This document shows, one piece after another, positions 1 to 6,311 of a DNA stretch of 7,079 nt. The notes under the pieces were generated by a model, which saw nothing but the letters and a program-made list of their open reading frames with translations, was not told the DNA's origin and ran no database searches. The translations under genes were made by a program, and so were the position numbers. This DNA comes from Chitinophaga pinensis (GTDB lineage Bacteria > Bacteroidota > Bacteroidia > M30B66). Where the stretch lies: the NCBI GenBank assembly GCA_943330985.1, contig CALQJV010000061.1:1-7079 (forward strand), in the 5' to 3' direction. Position 1 is the first letter of the stretch. The number at the start of each line of letters is the position of its first letter.

Positions 1-1896
1 ACGACTAGCAAGCGTTTGCATCATGATATGATTGGCTGTAATGGAATTGAGTTCAGCCAAAACTGGCTTTACGACAAAGCGTCCATTGGTTGTAAAATTC
101 TTTCCACCCACATTCACCGAAGCTTCGTATCGGTAATTACCCGCTCGCATAATTCCCGCATTGAGCGCATAGGAAGTCGATGTTCGGTTCATGCTGAATG
201 CATATTTTCGGTTTGCATCATCGAAAAAATTAAGCAGCACATCGGGTTGATTTATGAGTTCATATGAAGCGTTATAAACTTCTGCTTCAAAGGCAATTGA
301 CTCATTTTCATTAAAGCTATTTTTCGTTACAATTCTGAAGTTCCGACGCTCATTTCGAACACTTAAATACTGCACTGTTTTCGAAATAAACTCATCAAAC
401 AAGACATGATTTCCGTGCTCTTGAAAATCTTGCAAACGCCAGCGCCAAATACCTTCTCCAAGTAACATTGCTGTCTTTCGATCGGTATCGGAAGAGAAGA
501 GCATTAATGGAAAATCCGTTTCCACGGTTCCAATCTTTTGTCGGAGCATGATGGAAGCCGATGCCTGAACACGATACGTTGCAAAAGGAACTTGCAAGGG
601 CTCGAAATTATTGATGGCGCTGCGCAGTTGGTCGGAAATGGTATATAAAGCAAAATCTTTGTTCATGCGAGGTGTTACCTCATTCATTGAACCTTTGCCT
701 CCTGAAAATTGAACCAAGGATTGAACAGGATTAAGTATACCTGTTAACGTTTCATTTCCTGCTATAAACCAAGTGGGAATATTCGAATCATCAAGCTCTT
801 GAATGATACGTTGTGCCAAATTGGTCTTACTTGGGAGCTCATGTAAAATGACCAGACTGTATGGCTTAAGCGAACCCGAAAAATCATTAGCGAGTTTCAC
901 TTCCACTTCATAGTTCTCGTTTGCTTGAAGACTTTGGCGGATTGCAGCAACATCAGGATGGGGCGCATTTGCTAATACCAGTACTTTTTGTCTGCTGTCG
1001 ATTACTTCGATGAAGAAATCTCGGACATTATTTGCGAGCGTGTATTCAGCAGCAACAGGACTCACCGAAACTTTGTAATGCTGCACACCCGATTTATCGG
1101 CTTTGAGTTGAAACGGGAATGATTGAACGTACGAATCGCCTGAAATTTGAAGGGCTTGCGTAGCCAAAACAACACCATCGCGTTCAATTTTCAAAACCGA
1201 AGGTTTTCCCGAAAGTTTATTGGCATTTACGACAACTTCCACCGGGAACATGTTGTTTAAGTAAGCTAGTTGGTTGTGATTAATTTTACCAATCAATAAA
1301 TCGCGTTGTATAGCAGTATCGCCAAGTGCAACCGTATAAATAGGCGCCTTGAGTTCATTGTTAATGTATAATGGATTGGTTCCTTTATTGAAAATCCCGT
1401 CGCTTGCAAGAATCACTGCACCTACATTACGATTTAAATAGCGTGTGTTTATTTCGCTAATCGCAGCCGAAATATCGGTTTCTTTTCCAGAATAATTTAA
1501 ACGAAACGAATCGATTAAACGATCATCGAAACAATAGGAACGGAATTCAAATTGTTCTTCTAGTTTGGAACGCAATTCTTCAATCAATTCGGGATATTGC
1601 TTGCGATAGAATGCCGAATCCTTCACCAAAGAAATAGAACTAGAATTATCCTGGATAAAAAGAATAACAGGCTTTTCACTCTTTCTTGAAATCAACTTAA
1701 TGAGTGGCGAAAGCAGTAAAAAAGCGATGATCGCTACTGAAATAAATCGAAGTCCAAATACCAATCGTTTTATCCAGACTTTTGCTTCCTTCAATGCAGA
1801 TCCTTTACGATAAAGAATCCAGGCATAAAGAAATCCCAAGGCCAGGCAAAATACCAGGAACCAAGCAGGATATTGGAAAACAAATTCGAAACTCAA
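1..1896 (-). CDS. Membrane-anchored VWA-domain protein, BatA-like (C-terminus off the left edge)
   Basis: The open frame runs 632 codons from TTG at 1896 to base 1 with no stop. Seen: two hydrophobic segments at about residues 11-29 and 47-69, then a VWA domain from about 75 with a complete metal-ion-dependent adhesion site: DNSSS (D83, S85, S87), T140-D141, and D166 in the ASDG strand. From about 301 (KVLVLANAPHPD) a Rossmann-like segment resembles the glutamine-amidotransferase-like part of related proteins. The rest to 632 is beta-rich. The start must be TTG, or ATT directly before it: an in-frame TAA lies two codons before the TTG, and the first in-frame ATG is near residue 216, past both membrane segments and the VWA core. 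It follows fabG by 41 bases on the same strand, so co-transcription is likely. Bacteroidota carry many such inner-membrane VWA proteins, mostly without a known role. I infer metal-dependent protein binding, probably on the periplasmic side. The VWA and membrane calls are firm; the function is unknown. Confidence 0.85.
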   Translation of the reverse strand, partial: MSFEFVFQYPAWFLVFCLALGFLYAWILYRKGSALKEAKVWIKRLVFGLRFISVAIIAFLLLSPLIKLISRKSEKPVILFIQDNSSSISLVKDSAFYRKQYPELIEELRSKLEEQFEFRSYCFDDRLIDSFRLNYSGKETDISAAISEINTRYLNRNVGAVILASDGIFNKGTNPLYINNELKAPIYTVALGDTAIQRDLLIGKINHNQLAYLNNMFPVEVVVNANKLSGKPSVLKIERDGVVLATQALQISGDSYVQSFPFQLKADKSGVQHYKVSVSPVAAEYTLANNVRDFFIEVIDSRQKVLVLANAPHPDVAAIRQSLQANENYEVEVKLANDFSGSLKPYSLVILHELPSKTNLAQRIIQELDDSNIPTWFIAGNETLTGILNPVQSLVQFSGGKGSMNEVTPRMNKDFALYTISDQLRSAINNFEPLQVPFATYRVQASASIMLRQKIGTVETDFPLMLFSSDTDRKTAMLLGEGIWRWRLQDFQEHGNHVLFDEFISKTVQYLSVRNERRNFRIVTKNSFNENESIAFEAEVYNASYELINQPDVLLNFFDDANRKYAFSMNRTSTSYALNAGIMRAGNYRYEASVNVGGKNFTTNGRFVVKPVLAELNSITANHIMMQTLASR

Positions 1897-1937
1897 AATC
1901 TTTTAATTAGCGTATGTGATAATGGGGAGTTTGAGAA

Positions 1938-2684
1938 CTAGGTGCTCATTCCTCCGCAAACGTTTAATACTTGCCCGTTTACATAAGCCGACATATCGGA
2001 AGCCAAAAAAACAACTGCATTTGCAACATCTTCTGGCGTGCCGATTCGTTTCATCGGAATATTCTCAATCCATTTGCTTTTGATTTCGTCGTTTAACTCG
2101 GCAGTCATTTCGGTTTCAATAAACCCAGGAGCGATGGCATTGCTTCTAATATTGCGTGAACCCAACTCTTGAGCAACCGATTTAGTAAAACCTTCAACAC
2201 CCGCTTTGGATGCAGCGTAGTTTGCTTGTCCTGCATTGCCGCTTCCTCCAACAACCGAACTCATATTGATAATCGATCCGTATTTGTTTTTCAACATGGG
2301 CTTGATAGCCGCTTTGGTGAGATTAAAAACCGATTTCAAATTAGTATGAATAACAGCATCCCATTGCTCTTCACTCATGCGCATCAACAAACCATCTTTG
2401 GTGATTCCGGCATTATTGACAACAATATGCAATGTTCCAAACTCCGCTACAACTGCATTCACTAATTCTTCGGCTGCTGCATAAACCGCTGCATCTGAGT
2501 TATATCCTTTTGCTTGAATACCAAATGCTTGAAGTTCAGCTTCGAGTTCGGCCGCTTTTTGAGCGCTTGATAAATAGGTAAATGCGATATTTGCGCCTTG
2601 TTCTGCAAATTTCAATGCGATTCCACGCCCAATTCCGCGTGTTGCACCTGTAATGATAGCTACTTTGTCTTGTAATAATTTCAT
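1938..2684 (-). CDS. fabG: 3-oxoacyl-[acyl-carrier-protein] reductase (FabG-type SDR)
   Basis: This is a 248-residue classical short-chain dehydrogenase/reductase, the usual FabG length. FabG reduces 3-oxoacyl-ACP to 3-hydroxyacyl-ACP with NADPH in the elongation cycle of type II fatty-acid synthesis in the cytoplasm. Seen: the nucleotide-binding motif TGATRGIG at 12-19, the NNAG motif at 90-93, and the catalytic set N115, S143, Y156, K160 (YAASK) with the normal Ser-Tyr spacing of 13. It also has the APGFIETEM segment after the active site and the FabG-like ending YVNGQVLNVCGG near the C-terminus. The ATG start follows an A-rich leader and a Bacteroidota-type promoter whose -7 box ends 20 bases upstream. 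The VWA gene follows after 41 bases. No acyl-carrier or other fab gene is nearby, so a paralogous reductase acting on another 3-oxoacyl substrate cannot be excluded, but the motif match favours true FabG. Confidence 0.92.
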   Translation of the reverse strand: MKLLQDKVAIITGATRGIGRGIALKFAEQGANIAFTYLSSAQKAAELEAELQAFGIQAKGYNSDAAVYAAAEELVNAVVAEFGTLHIVVNNAGITKDGLLMRMSEEQWDAVIHTNLKSVFNLTKAAIKPMLKNKYGSIINMSSVVGGSGNAGQANYAASKAGVEGFTKSVAQELGSRNIRSNAIAPGFIETEMTAELNDEIKSKWIENIPMKRIGTPEDVANAVVFLASDMSAYVNGQVLNVCGGMST

Positions 2685-2703
2685 GCGTCTTTTTTCTTTG
2701 CCC

Positions 2704-2735
2704 CAAACTTAATCGAATTCAAGGAACTGGGCAAA
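2704..2735 (-). promoter_or_regulatory. Candidate Bacteroidota promoter for fabG
   Basis: On the minus strand the -33 element TTTG (2732-2735) is followed by 20 bases and then TAAGTTTG (2704-2711), a perfect match to the Bacteroidota -7 consensus TAnnTTTG. The predicted transcript would start near 2698, giving a leader of about 15 bases before the fabG ATG. The short A-rich leader lacks a Shine-Dalgarno sequence, as is common in this phylum. It implies that fabG and the VWA gene can be transcribed independently of tyrS. Confidence 0.55.
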
Positions 2736-2760
2736 TGGGTTTGGGTGATGATTTAATTGA

Positions 2761-2787
2761 GGGATTTATTTTAAATGAACAAATCCC
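2761..2787 (-). repeat. Inverted repeat in the tyrS-unit/fabG gap, possible weak hairpin
   Basis: GGGATTT at 2761-2767 pairs with AAATCCC at 2781-2787, giving a 7-bp stem around a 13-base AT-rich loop. It lies about 40 bases past the stop of the 75-codon gene and upstream of the fabG promoter. No T-run follows on either strand, so it is not a textbook intrinsic terminator. It could be a transcript-end or stability hairpin, or chance. Confidence 0.25.
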
Positions 2788-2808
2788 AATTTATTGGATA
2801 TTTATAAA

Positions 2809-2825
2809 GCAATTTTAAAAATTGC
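2809..2825 (-). terminator. AT-rich palindrome just after the 75-codon gene, possible terminator
   Basis: GCAATTTTAAAAATTGC is a perfect 8+1+8 palindrome lying three bases beyond the stop codon (2829-2831). As RNA it would fold with about 6 bp around a 5-base loop, followed on the minus strand by TTTATAAATA. The position suits the end of the tyrS transcript, but the stem is short and AT-rich and the tract is not a clean T-run. A protein-binding palindrome is an alternative. Confidence 0.3.
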
Positions 2826-2828
2826 AAA

Positions 2829-3056
2829 TCACTTCCACACATTACTTGCATGCATTTTTCTGAAAATGGATGCAATATTTTCCAACATTGCATCGTCCAC
2901 CTTCGATTTCAAATCTTCCAAACCTTCAACCGAATCGTGCTCGAACTTATATGTTTGTTCGTAGGGACCCGCTTCAAATTTCACCAAGTATTTATCATTC
3001 ATGCTGAAAATACTGATGCGCAATTGCGGATGTGGGATATTATCGATGATGCGCAT
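2829..3056 (-). CDS. Small conserved-type hypothetical protein translationally coupled to tyrS
   Basis: This is a 75-residue soluble protein with no signal peptide, membrane segment or cysteine. By eye it has three likely beta strands (about 12-18, 22-29 and 33-38: LRISIFS, KYLVKFEA, EQTYKF) followed by one long amphipathic helix (about 42-70), i.e. a small beta-beta-beta-alpha fold. The N-terminal pattern IIDNIPHP followed by an FxMNxKYxVKFE-like hairpin looks like a Bacteroidota family of uncharacterised small proteins, recalled from memory and not searched. The ATG begins one base after the tyrS stop (TGA-a-ATG), which strongly suggests a real gene expressed by translational coupling with tyrS. 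The reading frame on the opposite strand over the same bases is a shadow. I do not recognise a function; nothing in it indicates catalysis. Confidence 0.75.
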   Translation of the reverse strand: MRIIDNIPHPQLRISIFSMNDKYLVKFEAGPYEQTYKFEHDSVEGLEDLKSKVDDAMLENIASIFRKMHASNVWK

Positions 3057-3057
3057 T

Positions 3058-4326
3058 TCAGGAAACGATTACTAAATAATAATTCTTCTTCCCTTTTTGA
3101 ACGAGGATGTATTTATCCCGAATTAATGAATCAATTTTAACAATACCTGCAGAATCGGCAAACTTTGTTTTATTGATGGAGATAGCATTTTGTTCAATCA
3201 TTTTACGTGCTTCGCCTTTGGATGGCATTATTTGCGTGTTTGTTGCAAGTAATTCGATTATTTGAATGCCTGCTTCAATTTCTGAACGATTCAATGTAAA
3301 TTGCGGGACACCCTCGAAAACCTGTAACAAAACCGTTTCTGACATGGATGCTAATTGTTCTGAAGTTCCATTTCCAAAGAGAATTTCGGTGGCAGCAATG
3401 GCTGCATCGTACTCTGTTTTTCCATGAACCAATTCCGTTACTTCCTGCCCTAATCGTTTTTGCAATAGGCGCATATGCGGTTGTTCGCGTTGTTGTGTAA
3501 TTAGAGATTCGCATTCATCCTGATTCAAGAACGTGAAAATGCGAATGTATTTTTCGGCATCTTCATCGGAAGCATTGAGCCAGAATTGGTAAAAAGCATA
3601 CGGACTCGTTTGACGAGCATCTAACCATACATTGCCTTGTTCTGTCTTTCCAAATTTACTTCCGTCGGCTTTGGTAACAAGCGGCACTGTTAAAGCGAAT
3701 GCTTCTCCCCCACTCATTCGGCGAATCAACTCCGTTCCCGTGACAATATTTCCCCATTGATCGGAACCGCCAATTTGCAATTTCACGTTTTTGTTTTTCC
3801 AAAGCCAGTAAAAATCATAGCCCTGAATCAATTGATAACTGAATTCGGTGAAGGAAATCCCTGTTTCGAGACGCTTTTTCACCGAATCTTTTGCCATCAT
3901 GTAGTTCACCGAAATATGCTTCCCTACTTCACGCATAAATCCAAGCAAACTGAAATCCTTAAACCAATCGTAATTATTTACGAGTGTTGCACCTTTTTCG
4001 AAATCCAAAAAACGACGAAGTTGAGCTTCAATACCTGCCACATTTTTAGCAAGGGTTTCTTCGTTGAGCATCTTGCGTTCTTCCGCTTTGAATGATGGAT
4101 CACCAATCATTCCAGTTGCTCCACCAACCAAGGCAATGGGTAAATGTCCATGACGTTGCAAATGCATCAACAAGATAATTTGAACCAAGGATCCAATGTG
4201 TAAGGATTCGGCAGTTGGATCGAATCCGATATAAGCACTTACTTGTTCTTTGCTAAGCAGGTCTTCTGTTCCTGGCATAATGTCGTGGAGCAATCCTCTC
4301 CAACGAAGTTCTTCAACTATATTCAT
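3058..4326 (-). CDS. tyrS: Tyrosyl-tRNA synthetase
   Basis: This 422-residue class I aminoacyl-tRNA synthetase charges tRNA-Tyr with tyrosine using ATP in the cytoplasm; it normally works as a dimer. Seen: the YIGFDPT strand at 32-38 that shapes the tyrosine pocket, the HIGH-type signature HIGS at 43-46, the [11 protein letters not shown] loop at 68-78, the [11 protein letters not shown] tyrosine-binding helix at 165-175, GGSDQWGN at 186-193, and the KMSKS-type loop KFGKT at 224-228. The C-terminal part from about 355 carries an S4-like RNA-binding domain, ending in [14 protein letters not shown]. Length and domain order are those of the standard bacterial TyrRS with the KFGKT form of the loop. 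The ATG start gives the expected N-terminus (about 31 residues before YIGFDPT) and sits just downstream of a TAGATTTG -7 box. It shares its transcript with the 75-codon gene and is divergent from the propeller-protein gene. No T-box-like leader is seen; the likely leader is only about 13 bases. Confidence 0.97.
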   Translation of the reverse strand: MNIVEELRWRGLLHDIMPGTEDLLSKEQVSAYIGFDPTAESLHIGSLVQIILLMHLQRHGHLPIALVGGATGMIGDPSFKAEERKMLNEETLAKNVAGIEAQLRRFLDFEKGATLVNNYDWFKDFSLLGFMREVGKHISVNYMMAKDSVKKRLETGISFTEFSYQLIQGYDFYWLWKNKNVKLQIGGSDQWGNIVTGTELIRRMSGGEAFALTVPLVTKADGSKFGKTEQGNVWLDARQTSPYAFYQFWLNASDEDAEKYIRIFTFLNQDECESLITQQREQPHMRLLQKRLGQEVTELVHGKTEYDAAIAATEILFGNGTSEQLASMSETVLLQVFEGVPQFTLNRSEIEAGIQIIELLATNTQIMPSKGEARKMIEQNAISINKTKFADSAGIVKIDSLIRDKYILVQKGKKNYYLVIVS

Positions 4327-4343
4327 CGTGTTTTTTCGAGTTG

Positions 4344-4351
4344 CAAATCTA
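4344..4351 (-). promoter_or_regulatory. Candidate -7 promoter box for tyrS
   Basis: The minus strand reads TAGATTTG, a perfect TAnnTTTG match, ending 17 bases before the tyrS ATG. This is nearly the same geometry as the fabG promoter. No TTTG lies at the ideal -33 spacing; the nearest upstream sequence is TTAAAC. A second TAAGTTTG on the same strand at 4476-4483, about 150 bases upstream, also lacks a clear -33 partner and could be an additional start. Confidence 0.4.
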
Positions 4352-4506
4352 AGTAAAGAAGCGCGATGTTTAATTCATGAAAAACAATCAGGTGCAAATA
4401 GTATTTAAACTATGAAACTCATAATAAAACAAGCTGATTTAACTGATGATTTTTTTTAAAATTAATCACACATTTCAAACTTATTAACATCTCGTCTTAA
4501 TTTCTT

Positions 4507-4514
4507 TATCTTTA
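4507..4514 (+). promoter_or_regulatory. Weak candidate promoter for the secreted propeller protein
   Basis: TATCTTTA differs from TAnnTTTG at the last base. ATTAAC at 4484-4489 lies 17 bases upstream in the place of a -33 region but is not TTTG. A start here would give a leader of about 55 bases before the ATG at 4574. In the rest of the 247-base divergent region (4327-4573) I see only AT-rich sequence and the tyrS boxes, and no RNA gene or small coding frame. Confidence 0.25.
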
Positions 4515-4573
4515 ACAATCAAAATACTCATTTTTCATTGCTAATTTCCGCAGCTAAATCTTCTGCCTACTTG

Positions 4574-6247
4574 ATGAATATTTTTAAAATCACTCTTCTA
4601 ATATTGCTCACAACCATTTCTTTACACGCCCAACAATTTGAATGGGGGAAAGCAATTGGCGGGGCATCTGCTGATAATTGCCAACGTATTGCGCTAGACT
4701 CTTCCGGAAATGTTTTTGCCTCGGGAGTTTACACAGCCCCATTAGGTAATCTTCCGAGCTTTGGCTTCCAAGATATTTATTTATCAAAATACGCTTCTGA
4801 CGGAACATTGCTTTGGCAAATTGGAATTGGCAGTTCTAACAACGATCAAGTTTCGGCCATTGCAACCGATACCGGTGGAAATATATTAATGTCAGGACGT
4901 TTTCAAGGCACCTTCGATTTCGACCCAAGCGATTCTGTTCAAAGTGCAAGTTCCAATCCGAGCAATGCGCTTGAAGGATTTCTGGCTCGTTACAATGGCG
5001 AAACGGGCGCACTTATTGAATACCGCGATTTAACCAGCGGTGGTTCAATAGATATTCGCTCGATTCGTATTGATCAGTATAATGACATATTTATTGGTGG
5101 ACAATTTTCTCAAGCTGTAGATTTTGACTTTGGTGGTGGAACATATCCCCAAACCTCATTTCAAAATTCCGGTGATTGTTTTGTAGGAAGATATTATGGT
5201 GACCTCCAGCTAATTTGGATGAACGTAATTGGTTCTCAAACTCCGGCCATTGATTTTATATCCGATATTGCTTTAGGAAGCGATGGCTTTGTGTATTCTA
5301 CTGGAATGCTTGGTGGAACGGCCGACATTCTACCGGGCGCTGGCACGTATAATTTAACAGCTGTTTCGGATGCATTTCTGATTCGTTATTCTCAAAATGA
5401 TGGATCACTTTCTTGGGGATTTTCTATTGGAGGAACTTCACTCGATATTGGAAATTCCTTGCTTGTGGGCGACGATGGCGGAATTGTTTTAGCAGGCAGC
5501 ATGAACAGTTCGAGTATGGATGTTGATCCGGGTTTTGCCATTAATACTCTTACGAAAACAGGAAGCAATGCTGCTCCATTTTTAGTAAAGTATACAGCGA
5601 ATGGAGTACTTTCAAATGCAGGTTTATTGCAAGGAAGTCAAACGCTTACAGCTACAATAAATCGTATTGTTAAGGGTCCAGATAATTCCTTTCTTGTGAA
5701 TGGATATTACAAAGGCGATGTTGATATTGAACCTACTGCCCTATCCTATTCTATTAGTTCGGGCGATTCAACCAATTCATTTACGTTAAGATACATGAAT
5801 GATTTTACGTTGATGCAATACTTCGAACAAGGAGGAAACGGAGATCAGATAGGCAGTGATATTCTTTCGCGTGGAACGTATGTGTATCAATCGGGGCAAT
5901 TTAGCAATACGCTATTACCTCTTTATCCTGAATTGGACACTACAATTCAGCGCGTTGGAAGTGGACTCGATGGGTTTCTTTTAAAATATAATTTGATCAC
6001 CAATACAACGGGAATTCCGCTTGCACATGATTCTCATTTAATTGCATACCCGAATCCAAGCAATGGTTTGGTTTATTTGAAAGATTTAAATAATGTTGAT
6101 GTTCATGTTTACGATGCCTCAGGCCGAGAAGTTAAAGTAGGAATTCAATCGGGTGCAATTGATTTCGGAAATGTACCCGAAGGACTTTACACTATTGTCG
6201 CAATTGGAAAAACAGGCATTCAACATGCCCGGATTTTGAAATACTAA
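4574..6247 (+). CDS. Secreted seven-repeat beta-propeller-like protein with T9SS type A sorting domain
   Basis: This 557-residue protein begins with a signal peptide (MNIFKITLLILLTTISLHAQ), with cleavage likely near residues 19-20. The body, about 23-475, holds seven degenerate repeats of about 67 residues. Each has a W-x-x-x-IG-type opening (W24, W81, W215, W281), a strand like D-xx-GNxxxSG, a central turn such as FDFDPS, MDVDPG or VDIEP, and a closing FLxxY strand. This resembles SBBP-like propeller repeats of Bacteroidota exported proteins. Residues about 486-557 form a T9SS type A sorting domain: YPNPSNGLVYL, then VHVYDASGREV, then PEGLYTIVA and the basic end ARILKY. Such tails direct export across the outer membrane and attachment to the cell surface or release. 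The start at 4574 is preferred because it opens the signal peptide; an in-frame TTG at 4538 would add 12 unsuited residues. No catalytic motif is seen; a binding or structural role is inferred. It is transcribed alone. Confidence 0.85.
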   Translation: MNIFKITLLILLTTISLHAQQFEWGKAIGGASADNCQRIALDSSGNVFASGVYTAPLGNLPSFGFQDIYLSKYASDGTLLWQIGIGSSNNDQVSAIATDTGGNILMSGRFQGTFDFDPSDSVQSASSNPSNALEGFLARYNGETGALIEYRDLTSGGSIDIRSIRIDQYNDIFIGGQFSQAVDFDFGGGTYPQTSFQNSGDCFVGRYYGDLQLIWMNVIGSQTPAIDFISDIALGSDGFVYSTGMLGGTADILPGAGTYNLTAVSDAFLIRYSQNDGSLSWGFSIGGTSLDIGNSLLVGDDGGIVLAGSMNSSSMDVDPGFAINTLTKTGSNAAPFLVKYTANGVLSNAGLLQGSQTLTATINRIVKGPDNSFLVNGYYKGDVDIEPTALSYSISSGDSTNSFTLRYMNDFTLMQYFEQGGNGDQIGSDILSRGTYVYQSGQFSNTLLPLYPELDTTIQRVGSGLDGFLLKYNLITNTTGIPLAHDSHLIAYPNPSNGLVYLKDLNNVDVHVYDASGREVKVGIQSGAIDFGNVPEGLYTIVAIGKTGIQHARILKY

Positions 6248-6311
6248 ATGAAGAGTTCTGTTAAAATCAATTTGTTTTCAGATTTTTCAATGTTAATAGC
6301 AGCGAAAACTG

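Noticed and set aside
16..267. 83-residue plus-strand open frame
   Set aside because: It lies antisense inside the VWA gene, whose frame is continuous, and its product has no recognisable domain.
2169..2465. 98-residue plus-strand open frame inside fabG
   Set aside because: It is antisense to an intact, motif-complete fabG and shows no domain or promoter of its own.
2850..3140. 96-residue plus-strand open frame over the small gene and the end of tyrS
   Set aside because: The minus-strand gene here has the TGA-a-ATG coupling to tyrS and a credible fold; the plus-strand product looks like translated antisense.
3275..4095. Other open frames on both strands within tyrS (3275-3514 minus, 3757-4095 plus)
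   Set aside because: Both are shadows of a complete tyrosyl-tRNA synthetase.
4398..4413. ATAGT...ACTAT inverted repeat in the divergent region as an operator
   Set aside because: The arms are five bases in very AT-rich sequence, well within chance expectation.
4538..4573. Upstream TTG start for the propeller protein
   Set aside because: It would add 12 residues before a typical signal peptide; the ATG at 4574 starts that signal peptide exactly.
4608..4808. 66-residue minus-strand open frame at the start of the propeller gene
   Set aside because: It is antisense to the signal peptide and first repeat of a well-supported gene.
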